This document shows, in pieces, positions 41,358 to 52,157 of a DNA stretch of 64,000 bases. Position 1 is the first letter of the stretch. Each line of letters starts with the position of its first letter. Source of the stretch: an uncultured Bacteroidia bacterium (GTDB lineage Bacteria > Bacteroidota > Bacteroidia > Bacteroidales > UBA932); NCBI GenBank assembly GCA_902784785.1, contig CACZWF010000010.1:40865-104864 (forward strand), given 5' to 3'. Made by a program: the position numbers and the translations under genes. The notes below the pieces were generated by a model. It saw only the letters and a list, made by a program, of their open reading frames with translations. It searched no databases and was not told where the DNA came from.

Positions 41358-43505
41358 TTATTCTGAAACAGGACGGACAGAGAGCCCGAGGTAACGGTAG
41401 CCGTAGTCCCTGCCGACACCGCCTGAACCGAAGCGCACGATGCACGCGTCGCGCGGGGTGTCCGTATTGAGGGAAGAGGACCAATAGTAGCCGTTGGAAC
41501 CGACATAGAAGAGACCGGTACCGCTCCGGAGGCCAGCGGCGGGAAGGAAGATGCTGGCGCCGTTCTTGTTGCTGGTGACAATCCTGCCAGCCACTCCGGT
41601 TCCGTTGTAGTTTGTAGTCCAGGTCCAAGTGCAATTGTTCCCCAACTCCGTCCACTCGGCATACGTAGGCATACGCCATCCGCCGCCCAATTTCACGTGG
41701 GCAACATCATCATTGGCCTCAAGGACCGTCTTGTTATCGACCGTGCCACCATAACTGCTATTGGTATTGTACTTTGTGAGGGTGGTGTACGAACCGTTGC
41801 ACCACTTGTAAGAAGACCAATTGTAACCGGTAATCACAGGATTCGTACGGGAACGCCAACTGCTGCAAGGATTGTCCTGGCTATGCCCTTCCGCATAATA
41901 CGGCTGCGTCTCGCCCCAAGTGTAGTAGTCGCCGTATATCTCGGGAGAAGTGACGAAACCGGATTCGCAAAGGTTGCAGGAAGACCACTTGACACTCAAG
42001 CCTAGGTCCACGGCGCCGGATGTCTGAAGCACCGCGACAGAACAACGTCCATACACTCCGCTGCCGTCCTTTGCCGTCGCCTTAATGGTGGCCGTACCCG
42101 TTCCTACCGCCATAACCAGTCCCTCCTGGTCCACCGTAGCGACATCCGTGTTACTGGACGACCAAGTGACCGACTTATCATTGGCGTTGCTCGGGGATAT
42201 GGTCGGCGAGAGCGTTACCGTCTGCCCTTCGTTGAGAGCCAGCGTGGTCTTGTCTAGCGTGATGCCCGTGACCCACTGAGCGACCGTTATCTCGCAGGTG
42301 GCCGTCTTGCCCTGGTCATCGGTCGTGACCGTGACGGTCGCAGCGCCATTGCCTACTGCGGTCACCTTGCCGTTGGCGTCTACCGTGGCCACTGATGTTT
42401 TGGAGGATTTCCAACTTACCGCTTTGTTCGTCGCATCGGTAGGACTCACGGTCGGGGTCAAGGTCAGCGTATTGCCTATCGTATTGAATGTATATTGGGT
42501 TCTGTTCAGTTTGACTCCCGTAACGGGATTCCAAATGGTTGTGACTGTTTTGACATCTCCATAGAAAGTCTGATCATCCAGTTTCAGATAGGCCCTATAC
42601 CAATATTGCGTCACCGGAGAAAGGTTGGTGAGCGCTGCGGAATAGGCATTTTCAGCAATCTCCCCGCCTTTTACATAGGTGGTCTGGCTGTCTTCGGAAA
42701 TACCCCAGTAGAAGCCGTACTCATTCGTCGTACATTGCACATCCGTCAGATCCAACTTGCCGTTCAAAATCACGCTATAATCCGCAATCTCGCTGGCGTC
42801 CAGCGTACCGAACATGGAAGCAAGATCTTTTGTTGTAAAAGTCATCGGGGTTCCGTAAAAGGTCTGACCATCCTGCGTAACAACACTACGGAAAGAATAA
42901 ATGACTCCCGGCTCCAAACCGGAAAGGATGGCAGAAAAGTTATAATCGTCATCGGGGCTGGTCGCAGGGACTGGGGTGGAAGGCACCAATGCCTCTGCAT
43001 TTTTCTTATACTCAAATCCCAGGTACAGATTAAACGGGACCGTCGGACCCAGGTTCGCCTTGCCCTTCAACACCACACTCACGGCAGAAACCTTTTCAGA
43101 GCCCACCGTCACGGAAGTTCCTGTGCTTACCGGATCGCTTCCACCTTCAACCGTTATCGTGATGAAGTCCGACTTGCCGCCCGCCTTGGCGGTAATGGTC
43201 GCTTCCCCGGGACCTTCTGCTTTGGCTTTGCCGCTGCTGGAAATCATCACAACATCCTCATTCGAAGAACTCCAGGTGACGGTCTTGTCCGTCGCATCCT
43301 CCGGAAGCACTTTGGCCGTCAATTGGGTACTTTCACCCACCTTCATCGTGAAGTCCTCCTGGTCGATGATGACCTGCACTACGGAAATCTTGCCGGTGAT
43401 GGAGTCAATGAGGTCTTGGTCCACTTTGCCGTTGCAGGCGGAAAGCAGGAGAAGGGCTGTCATCATCCAGACAGTCCTAAGGGATTTGAAGTAGTTGCGT
43501 ATCAT
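41358..43505 (-). CDS. Surface lipoprotein with Big2 domains and C-terminal FISUMP domain
   Basis: 715 residues from the ATG at 43505 (lipoprotein signal ending LLLLSACNGK). There are three bacterial Ig-like Big2 domains: about 40-125 (VTWSSSNEDVVMISSSGKA), then after two fibronectin-like repeats (about 130-330, each with FYGTPMTF or FYGDVKTV), two more at about 330-500 (AVSWKSSKTSVATVDANGK; SVTWSSSNTDVATVDQEG). The FISUMP domain follows: VDLGLSVKWSSCNL, YYTWGETQPY, GGGWRMPTYAEW and YYWSSSLN, ending LGLSVRPVSE. Probably a cell-surface binding protein. The last 35 codons are rich in NNC/NNT codons (see findings). Confidence 0.87.
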   Translation of the reverse strand: MIRNYFKSLRTVWMMTALLLLSACNGKVDQDLIDSITGKISVVQVIIDQEDFTMKVGESTQLTAKVLPEDATDKTVTWSSSNEDVVMISSSGKAKAEGPGEATITAKAGGKSDFITITVEGGSDPVSTGTSVTVGSEKVSAVSVVLKGKANLGPTVPFNLYLGFEYKKNAEALVPSTPVPATSPDDDYNFSAILSGLEPGVIYSFRSVVTQDGQTFYGTPMTFTTKDLASMFGTLDASEIADYSVILNGKLDLTDVQCTTNEYGFYWGISEDSQTTYVKGGEIAENAYSAALTNLSPVTQYWYRAYLKLDDQTFYGDVKTVTTIWNPVTGVKLNRTQYTFNTIGNTLTLTPTVSPTDATNKAVSWKSSKTSVATVDANGKVTAVGNGAATVTVTTDDQGKTATCEITVAQWVTGITLDKTTLALNEGQTVTLSPTISPSNANDKSVTWSSSNTDVATVDQEGLVMAVGTGTATIKATAKDGSGVYGRCSVAVLQTSGAVDLGLSVKWSSCNLCESGFVTSPEIYGDYYTWGETQPYYAEGHSQDNPCSSWRSRTNPVITGYNWSSYKWCNGSYTTLTKYNTNSSYGGTVDNKTVLEANDDVAHVKLGGGWRMPTYAEWTELGNNCTWTWTTNYNGTGVAGRIVTSNKNGASIFLPAAGLRSGTGLFYVGSNGYYWSSSLNTDTPRDACIVRFGSGGVGRDYGYRYLGLSVRPVSE

Positions 43506-43657
43506 AGTGCCAATATTTACAAAGAGAGAAAGAATGAATGATTGATTGATCGAACGGATTGACAAAGACAGAGCAAATCAGACAATTTTGCAAGGTGTTT
43601 TTCATCTAATCGCGTCTGTACGTAAGCGCGATGGCATTGCGGAAGCGGAGGGATTTA

Positions 43658-45676
43658 TCAGTCAACTTTCCGGAGGACTTGCATGGTGCGGGCGGGAAGG
43701 TAGAGGAAGAGGGACTTGTCGTAGTGCCAGGGTCCGTTGGAGGATTTCTGGTCAAGGGTAAAGTGGGGCTCTCCCTTCTTGATACGGGAAAAACCATCAT
43801 ATTCCGCCTCGTCGGTGTCCAGGACCAGCTCGTATTTTCCGGCCGGAACGGCAAAGCCGTAGTCCGAGAACGATTCGGTCGGGTTGAAATTGGCGGCGAA
43901 GATGCAATCGCGTCGCTTGAAAATCAACACCTTTTTCTCCTGGTCGATGACCAGCGCCTCGGGAGCCGCCTCCAGCAGCCCTTCGCGGGCGGCCAGATGA
44001 ATCATATCCCGGTCAAAAGCATTCAAAGATTTGTAGCGCAAAAGGTCCGAATCCGCCAGCGACCATTGCCGGCGGGCGTATTTGAAAGACCATCCGTTCC
44101 CTTCGCGGGGGAAATCAATCCATTCCGGATGACCGAATTCATTGCCCATGAAGTTGAGATAGCCGTTGCCGGCCGTGGCCAAGGTAATCAGCCGGATCAT
44201 CTTGTGCAGGGCGATGCCCCGGTCCACGACGAGCGACTGCGAACCCTTGTTCATCGCGGTGTACATTTCCGCATCCATCAGGCGGAAGATGATGGTCTTG
44301 TCCCCCACCATTGCCTGATCGTGACACTCGGCATAACTGATGGTCTTCTCGTCCGCCCGTTTGGTCGTGAGTTCCCACCACATCTCTCCCATATTCCACT
44401 CTTGGTCCGAAAGCGTCTTGATCCACTTAATCCAATGGTCCGCTACGCCCATGCTCATCCGGTAGCCGAAACCCACGCCCCCCTGCTCGAAGGGAGCCGC
44501 CATTCCGGCCATTCCGCTCACCTCTTCGGCGATGGTGATGGCATCCGGGTACAATTCCCGAATCAGCATATTGGCCAGGGCCAGGTAGTCAAGCGCGTTT
44601 TCATCCACGCCGGCATCAAAATAAGGATCGTAACTGCAAAAGTCGCGTCCCAGACCGTGGTCCCAGTAAATCATACTGGTCACGCCGTCGAAACGGAAAC
44701 CGTCCAGTCGGTATTCTTCCATCCAGTATTTGAGGTTGGAAAGGAGGAAGTATTTCACCTCATCCTTGCCATAATCGAAACAGCGGGAGCCCCAGGCAGG
44801 ATGATGCCCGGCTTCGCCGGGATAGAAATACAGATCGTCGCGACCGTCGAAACGGCTCAGGCCTTCCGCCTCATTGTCCACGGAATGGGAATGTACCACA
44901 TCCATCACGACGGCGATGCCCTTGGCGTGTGCCTCATCCACCAGCCGTTTGAACTCTTCGGGAGTGCCGAAGCGGGAAGAAAGGGCGAAGAAATTGGAGA
45001 CTTGATAGCCGAAGGAGCCATAGTAAGGATGCTCTTGCAGGGCCATAATCTGAAGGGTGTTGTAGCCCAAATCCGCCACGCGCGGAAGCACGTCTTTGCG
45101 GAATTCTTCGAAAGTCGCCACGCCCTCTTTCTCGCCGCTCATCCCGATATGGCATTCGTAAATCAGCGGAGCGCAGGTCCTTTTCGGACGGGAACGGCGC
45201 CATTTATAAGGCTTCTCCGGATCCCAGACCTGGGCACAGAACGCCTTGGTCTCTTCGTCCTGGACCGCCCGCGTCACATAGGCCGGCAAGCGCTCGCCAC
45301 CCCCGCCGGGCCACTCGACAAAAAGTTTGTACAAAGTCCCGTGAGAGAGGAAAAACTCATCCAGCATCAACTCCCAATTGCCGCCGCCCACGGGCTTCAA
45401 GGCGAAGGCCTCGGTGCGTTTCCAGTTGTTGAAATCACCGACCAGATAGATTTTACTGGCGTTGGGCGCCCATTCCCGGAACACCCAGCGGCCGTCGTCC
45501 ATCTTGTGCAGGCCGTAGTACATCTGGTTGTTGACGCCCTTGGAAAGTGAGCCGTTCACGCTCATCTTGTCGCGCTGGGCGGCGTAACGGGCGTGCCGTT
45601 CATCGATTTTCCCCTTGAAAGGCTCCAAATAGGGGTCCATTTCGTAGAGCATCGGAAGCTTTTTCTTTTTCGCCAT
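43658..45676 (-). CDS. glgB: 1,4-alpha-glucan branching enzyme, GH13
   Basis: Introduces alpha-1,6 branches in glycogen. 672 residues. The N-terminal CBM48 domain (about 60-160, REWAPNASKIYLVGDFNNW) precedes the catalytic barrel with DVVHSHSVDN (region I), DGFRFDGVTSM (nucleophile Asp), TIAEEVSGM (acid Glu) and SYAECHDQA (region IV). It lacks a long N-terminal extension, so it is the eukaryote-like short type common in Bacteroidota. It is separated from the other glycogen genes by about 3.8 kb and lies 33 bases after xseB. Confidence 0.96.
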   Translation of the reverse strand: MAKKKKLPMLYEMDPYLEPFKGKIDERHARYAAQRDKMSVNGSLSKGVNNQMYYGLHKMDDGRWVFREWAPNASKIYLVGDFNNWKRTEAFALKPVGGGNWELMLDEFFLSHGTLYKLFVEWPGGGGERLPAYVTRAVQDEETKAFCAQVWDPEKPYKWRRSRPKRTCAPLIYECHIGMSGEKEGVATFEEFRKDVLPRVADLGYNTLQIMALQEHPYYGSFGYQVSNFFALSSRFGTPEEFKRLVDEAHAKGIAVVMDVVHSHSVDNEAEGLSRFDGRDDLYFYPGEAGHHPAWGSRCFDYGKDEVKYFLLSNLKYWMEEYRLDGFRFDGVTSMIYWDHGLGRDFCSYDPYFDAGVDENALDYLALANMLIRELYPDAITIAEEVSGMAGMAAPFEQGGVGFGYRMSMGVADHWIKWIKTLSDQEWNMGEMWWELTTKRADEKTISYAECHDQAMVGDKTIIFRLMDAEMYTAMNKGSQSLVVDRGIALHKMIRLITLATAGNGYLNFMGNEFGHPEWIDFPREGNGWSFKYARRQWSLADSDLLRYKSLNAFDRDMIHLAAREGLLEAAPEALVIDQEKKVLIFKRRDCIFAANFNPTESFSDYGFAVPAGKYELVLDTDEAEYDGFSRIKKGEPHFTLDQKSSNGPWHYDKSLFLYLPARTMQVLRKVD

Positions 45677-45709
45677 AAGCTTGCAAATAAAGGTTCAATA
45701 ATGACGCGG

Positions 45710-45904
45710 CTACTTATCCATTGCAGTCAGCGTCTCGCGGTTGCTGCGCAAGTACTGACGGCAAGCCTCGACCAACTCCTTGGTCCGCTTGATATAACAA
45801 TCGATATCATCGATGCTGGTCGATGCATCCTCCACCTTCGCGGCGATCTCCTCCAGTTCGGCGACCGCCTTGGCATAATCAAAGGCCTCTTCTTTCTTTT
45901 TCAT
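45710..45904 (-). CDS. xseB: Exodeoxyribonuclease VII small subunit
   Basis: 64 residues from the ATG at 45904 (a longer frame overlaps the preceding gene). It shows the XseB helical hairpin: FDYAKAVAELEEIAAKVEDAS, then DIDCYIKRTKELVEACRQYL. It binds the large subunit XseA, encoded 6 kb away at 52158 on the opposite strand. The gene lies 4 bases after the GH127 gene and 33 before glgB. Confidence 0.9.
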   Translation of the reverse strand: MKKKEEAFDYAKAVAELEEIAAKVEDASTSIDDIDCYIKRTKELVEACRQYLRSNRETLTAMDK

Positions 45905-45908
45905 TTCG

Positions 45909-47727
45909 TTATTCTTGGTAAGGAATCCACACCTGCATCTTGCCGGGAGCGCGGTTGTCCCAGGCAAAATAAGGAATGAGCGTAATGTCCCCGCCCTTGC
46001 CCGTCGCCGTGATGCAACGGATGTCGTCTGGCAGCGGACGTTCCTCGGTCAGCGTGAACTGCGTGTCGGGCGTTAGGGACAGTTTATCAAATTGGGGATT
46101 GTCGCATTCTTCCATACAATAGACAAGCGGACCGCGCAGGACGGCGCGGAGGCCCTCGTCTTCCTTGACACGCGGGTCGGCCGCTTCCACCCGAACGGGC
46201 AGGTTCATATCCAGCACGATTTTGTCGCCCTCCTTCCAGGAACCGGACAGAACGGCGTAGCCCTTGTCCATCGACAGATTCCCCTCTTGAACGGAACCCA
46301 CCGCCTGGCCGTTGACCATGAGCGAAGCCTCCCGGCACCAGGCCGGAATGCGGATGCGAACCTCCTTGTTCCAAGTTTTGCGCGGATGCAGAGTCAATTC
46401 CACCCGTCCGTCCCACGGGTAGGCGGTCTGCTGCTCCACCTCCAGGTCCTTGCTGCAATGGGCGTTGGAAGGGATGAACAGATTCACATACAGCCCCTTG
46501 TCGGACATTCCGTAGATGTAGTTGCCCATCGAAGGAAGGAAACGGCAAAGCTGGCTCGGGCAGCAAGCGCATCCATACCAGGCCTTGCGATGGTGGTTTC
46601 CGTCGGAGGCCAGCGGATTGACATAGAAGAAACGGTCGCCCGTCAGGGAAATGCCGTCCAAGGCTCCGTTGTACATCGATTTTTCCAACACATCAACATA
46701 CTTGGCATCTCCGGTCATCCGCATCATGCGCCAGTTCCACAACACCATGCCGACACTGGCGCAGGTCTCGCAATAAGCCTCTTTCGTTGCTCTTGGACTG
46801 GCCGATGCCGCCCGTAATGTACATATTGCGGCAGACCACATCCTCCCACAGGCTGTCCAACGCCACCATATAGTCGGATGTTCCCAGATAAGAAGTGACA
46901 TCCACCATTCCGCAATACAGGAACATGGCCCGGACCGCGTGGCCGGCAATGCTACGCATTTCCGCAACCGGCCGGTCGTCCTGAAAATATTCGGGCTGGT
47001 CTTTGAAATGGATGTCATAGACCCCGTATCCGTGTCCCCTTTCTTCAATCAGCCAATGGGCGAAATCCAGGTATTTTTTCTGCCCCGTCGTCTCATAGAG
47101 TTTGACCAGGGCCAATTCCACCTCCTCGTGACCAGGTACCCAATGACGTTTCTCGGGACCGAAAATCGACATCATGTGGTCGGCAAAACGACACGAAACA
47201 TCCAGCAACTTGCGTTTGCCGGTCGCTTTGTAATAAGCGACAGCCGCCTCGAACAGATGCCCGGCACAATACATCTCGTGCTTGTTCATATCCGTCCAGC
47301 GGTTTTCAATACCCGTCAGGGTATAATAAGTGTTCAGATAGCCATCTTCCTGCTGGGCGGCCGCCATCCAGTCAATCCACTCGTCGCACTTGGCCTCAAG
47401 AACAGAATCGGGATGGTTGACCAAAGAATAAGCGAAACCCTCCAAAGCCTTATACACATCGGAATCGTCAAAATATATACCCGAATGTTTTCCTTCCTTT
47501 TTGGCCGCGTTGATAAAATTCTGAATACGGCCGGTCTGGTTCTCGATCTGGTCGATGCAGACGGCCATCGTCGTCTGTTTGTGCCGTTCCAGGACCGGAG
47601 ACCAGAAGCCCTCATTGATTTTCACTTGGGAAAAATCGACGGGGGTGACCGCTTGCTGCTGACGAGACTGGCACGATGAGGCCAGCACAAGACCCAGCAA
47701 TGCAACGAGGATTGTAATGCGTTTCAT
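45909..47727 (-). pseudogene. GH127 beta-L-arabinofuranosidase-like lipoprotein, frameshifted by a small deletion
   Basis: Exported lipoprotein (LVLASSCQSRQ) with the GH127 (alpha/alpha)6 fold: INEGFWSPVLERHKQT, EDGYLNTYYT, HEMYCAGHLFEAAVAYY, VPGHEEVELALVKLY and ITGGIGQSKSNE. The frame then shifts at about 46776-46792; the other frame resumes with EAYCETCASVGMVLWN and continues to the normal end (WIPYQE). Roughly ten residues expected between the zinc-ligand glutamate (SNE) and the AYCETC cysteine are missing. So an internal deletion of non-multiple-of-three length removed part of the active site. No enzyme of normal kind can be made. Confidence 0.82.
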
Positions 47728-47735
47728 CTTCTCTC

Positions 47736-49112
47736 TTATTTCAAACAGTGCTTGAAGCCTTGGACTTTCTGCCAGGCGCCGCGGGTGAAGTCGGGGACTT
47801 CGACGGGACGGTTGCCGTTTTCAAGCGACAGGCGGGAAAGCGGCGCGATGCAGCACCATTCCGCCAAATCATAGACATCCATATCCAAAGGCAGACCGTT
47901 GCGCAGACAATAAATCATACGATAGTCCATCAGGAAGTCCATACCGCCGTGACCGCCGACTTTCTTGGCCAAGGCCTCCAGTTCTTCGGTTAGAATGGCG
48001 GGGCGATGTTGCTGCATCACCGCGTCCAATTCGGCATCCGTGTAGATTTTTTCTTCCGGGATATGGTCGGCGTCCACATCTTCCGCAGGGGCTTCGCGGA
48101 AACAATATAATTTGATGGGGTACTTGCCCGCATAGCCGTCCGTTCCGACCAAGCGATAGAGGCGGTCGTACGGACGCGGGGTCATCACATCGTGTTGAAT
48201 CAGCATCGTCTTGCCGCTTTCCGTGCGGATGAGGGTGTTGGTCTCATCGCCTTGCGCAAAGTCCGGGCATTCGCTCCCCGTGTACATTTTCATCCACCTC
48301 GGACCGTTGAAGGGCTTGGAATCCATTGAGACCAGCCGGGTCATCCGGTCGCCCCGGTGCATGTTCAGAACCTGACAGATGGGACCGATGCCGTGCGTGG
48401 GGTAGTTGTCGCCGCGGTGCTTGCTGTTGTAGTCCAGCCGCCAGTTGTTCCAATAACCGCCCCAGAACGCGTCCAGATTGTGGTGATAAGCACCTTCCGC
48501 GTGAACAATTTCTCCGAAGGCCCCGTCCTGTGCCGCCTGAAGCGTCGTCAATTCGAAAAAGTCATAGACACAATTCTCCAACATCATGCAGTGGACACGC
48601 TTCTTTTCTGCCATATCGATGAGCGCCCATATCTGATCCAGATCCAACGCAGCCGGCACTTCGATGGCAGCGTGTTTCCCGTTCTCCATCGCGCAGAGGG
48701 CGATCGGCGTATGGGTGAGCCAGTCGGTGCAGATATAGACCAAGTCCACATCTTCCTGCGCGCAGAGGCCTTTCCAGCAATCTTCGCTGCCGCTGTAACA
48801 CTGGGCGGGTTTCCGACCGCGACGGCCCAGGCGTGCCTGGTTGTCTTCCACCGGTCCCTCGCGCAGGTCGCACAAGGCCGTAATCTCCACTCCGGGAATC
48901 TTCAACAGACGCCGGACCGCGTGCGTTCCCCGCATTCCCAAGCCCACGACCCCGACACGCACGGTATCCAACGGGGCGACGGTCAGTCCGATGACATCCT
49001 CCTGTCCGGCCGGACGAGCAGGGACCTTCGTTTTGATGAGCGACGGTTCGCAACAACCGGTGAACAGGCCCGTCACGAGCAGAAATAAAACGATGACTTT
49101 AAGCGTTCTCAT
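47736..49112 (-). CDS. GH109-like NAD-dependent glycosidase, Gfo/Idh/MocA fold
   Basis: 458 residues, exported lipoprotein (LFTGCCEPS, Cys near 20). The Rossmann domain starts VGVVGLGMRGTHAVRRLL (about 54-71); EVPAALDLDQIWALI follows the NAD site; and the C-terminal GHGGMDFLMDYRMIYCL with DMDVYDLAEWCC is typical of GH109 alpha-N-acetylgalactosaminidases, which use NAD+ in a retaining mechanism. It lies between the DUF5009 gene (4-base gap) and GH127 (8-base gap), suggesting degradation of amino-sugar-containing host or wall glycans. Confidence 0.88.
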   Translation of the reverse strand: MRTLKVIVLFLLVTGLFTGCCEPSLIKTKVPARPAGQEDVIGLTVAPLDTVRVGVVGLGMRGTHAVRRLLKIPGVEITALCDLREGPVEDNQARLGRRGRKPAQCYSGSEDCWKGLCAQEDVDLVYICTDWLTHTPIALCAMENGKHAAIEVPAALDLDQIWALIDMAEKKRVHCMMLENCVYDFFELTTLQAAQDGAFGEIVHAEGAYHHNLDAFWGGYWNNWRLDYNSKHRGDNYPTHGIGPICQVLNMHRGDRMTRLVSMDSKPFNGPRWMKMYTGSECPDFAQGDETNTLIRTESGKTMLIQHDVMTPRPYDRLYRLVGTDGYAGKYPIKLYCFREAPAEDVDADHIPEEKIYTDAELDAVMQQHRPAILTEELEALAKKVGGHGGMDFLMDYRMIYCLRNGLPLDMDVYDLAEWCCIAPLSRLSLENGNRPVEVPDFTRGAWQKVQGFKHCLK

Positions 49113-49116
49113 ATCA

Positions 49117-50232
49117 CTATACTTTCAAAAACACGTTCAATTTATACAAGGCGTACATAATCAGGAAAAGGACGCCCACCTCTCCGCAGACGAGCAGGAC
49201 GTCGTACCACGGGCCCAACCACTGGTTGAAACCGAAAAACAGCGATTTCGGAATGCTGGAGAAATCCACCAACTCACCCAGCGTGTAAGCCGCGATGGAG
49301 TTCAGACCGAAAATCCGCAGCCAATTCCAATGGGCTTTGTGCCCCCTGACGTCGATCCAGAAATAGAAAAGGGCCATCAACAGCACGCAGATACCGCCGG
49401 AATACAGGGTCATCGAACTGCTCCAGATTTTCTTGATAATGGGGAAATAGCAACTCAACAGCCAACCGGCCGCCACCAAAGCGACGCCGAAAATCACCAG
49501 GCAGAACGTGGTGGAATACTTGCCGCCTTTGGCCCGCAGCAACTGTCCGGTGAAACAGCCCAGGAATACGGTGACGATGAAGTTGTGACTGGAAAGAATC
49601 CAGGTGTACTGGTAACTCTTGCGGAACACCCAGCTCCCGTCCTCCAAAAAGCGCACCCCGTCCCGATGAGCCCCCAAAACCGCTTTGTCCACCCACATCG
49701 CCACATTTTCCTGCGGATCGGTGTTCATCCCCGTCAGGATGAAGGCCAGCAGGTAGGCGGCGAAGAAGCCCGCGCACCAGAGGATTTGCGTACGGGGACG
49801 GCAATGAACGAACAACAAGGCCGTCGCCACATAACCCACGGCAATCGCCTGCAAGGTATTCGCATAGGGATGAAAGAGTTTCCACTGAAATTCCAGCAGA
49901 TTGCCCTGCACGAGCCAGCCCAATAGGAAGAGCAGAAACAGGCGACGCAGCATTTTCAGATAAAAAGCTTTGTCGGGCTTGAGCCCCTGCCTGTATTTCG
50001 CCAATGAGAACGGAATGGTAATGCCGGACATGAACAAGAACAGCGGCATAATGATATCCCAGGCGACAAACCCTTCCCACTTAACGTGCTGAAGCTGATC
50101 GCCCAGCCAGAGCGGCCCTTCCGCCGCCTTCACGACCGCGCGCAAGACCGGCCCCAGAATCAGCAGGAAGAACAAATCCGCTCCCCGGAGCACATCCAAG
50201 GATAAAAGCCGTTCTTTTTTGATTTCTGCCAT
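49117..50232 (-). CDS. DUF5009/HGSNAT-like membrane acyltransferase
   Basis: 371 residues with about ten membrane helices. The N-terminus reads RLLSLDVLRGADLFFLLILG, the RGxD-type start of this family related to heparan-alpha-glucosaminide N-acetyltransferase, and a MPLFLFMSGITIPFSL helix follows (about 62-77). Likely transfers an acyl group to a sugar amine across the inner membrane. First gene of an operon with GH109, GH127, xseB and glgB, which fits amino-sugar handling. Confidence 0.85.
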   Translation of the reverse strand: MAEIKKERLLSLDVLRGADLFFLLILGPVLRAVVKAAEGPLWLGDQLQHVKWEGFVAWDIIMPLFLFMSGITIPFSLAKYRQGLKPDKAFYLKMLRRLFLLFLLGWLVQGNLLEFQWKLFHPYANTLQAIAVGYVATALLFVHCRPRTQILWCAGFFAAYLLAFILTGMNTDPQENVAMWVDKAVLGAHRDGVRFLEDGSWVFRKSYQYTWILSSHNFIVTVFLGCFTGQLLRAKGGKYSTTFCLVIFGVALVAAGWLLSCYFPIIKKIWSSSMTLYSGGICVLLMALFYFWIDVRGHKAHWNWLRIFGLNSIAAYTLGELVDFSSIPKSLFFGFNQWLGPWYDVLLVCGEVGVLFLIMYALYKLNVFLKV

Positions 50233-50269
50233 AGTATATCCGGTCCTTCGGACCCCATCAGATTATTTG

Positions 50270-50277
50270 CAAAAGTA
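50270..50277 (-). promoter_or_regulatory. -7 element of the DUF5009 operon
   Basis: TACTTTTG on the minus strand with a TTTG (50298-50295) 17 bases upstream, just short of the usual spacing. It faces away from the lepA promoter in the same spacer. Confidence 0.45.
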
Positions 50278-50306
50278 AGCATTATTTCTCAATGCAAAAA
50301 ATTTAG

Positions 50307-50314
50307 TATCTTCG
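50307..50314 (+). promoter_or_regulatory. -7 element of lepA-xseA
   Basis: TATCTTCG, one mismatch from TAnnTTTG, with TTTC about 18 bases upstream; 22 bases before the lepA ATG. Confidence 0.45.
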
Positions 50315-50336
50315 CGGACTAAAACGAAAAGTCCGT

Positions 50337-52154
<1,818 letters not shown>

Positions 52155-52157
52155 ACG

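Noticed and set aside
43610-43634. Hairpin after glgB as terminator
   Set aside because: The ATCGCG/CGCGAT stem is short and lacks a T-run on the minus strand.
46776-46792. Programmed ribosomal frameshift in GH127
   Set aside because: No slippery heptamer, and about ten conserved residues are missing at the joint, which a frameshift would not explain.
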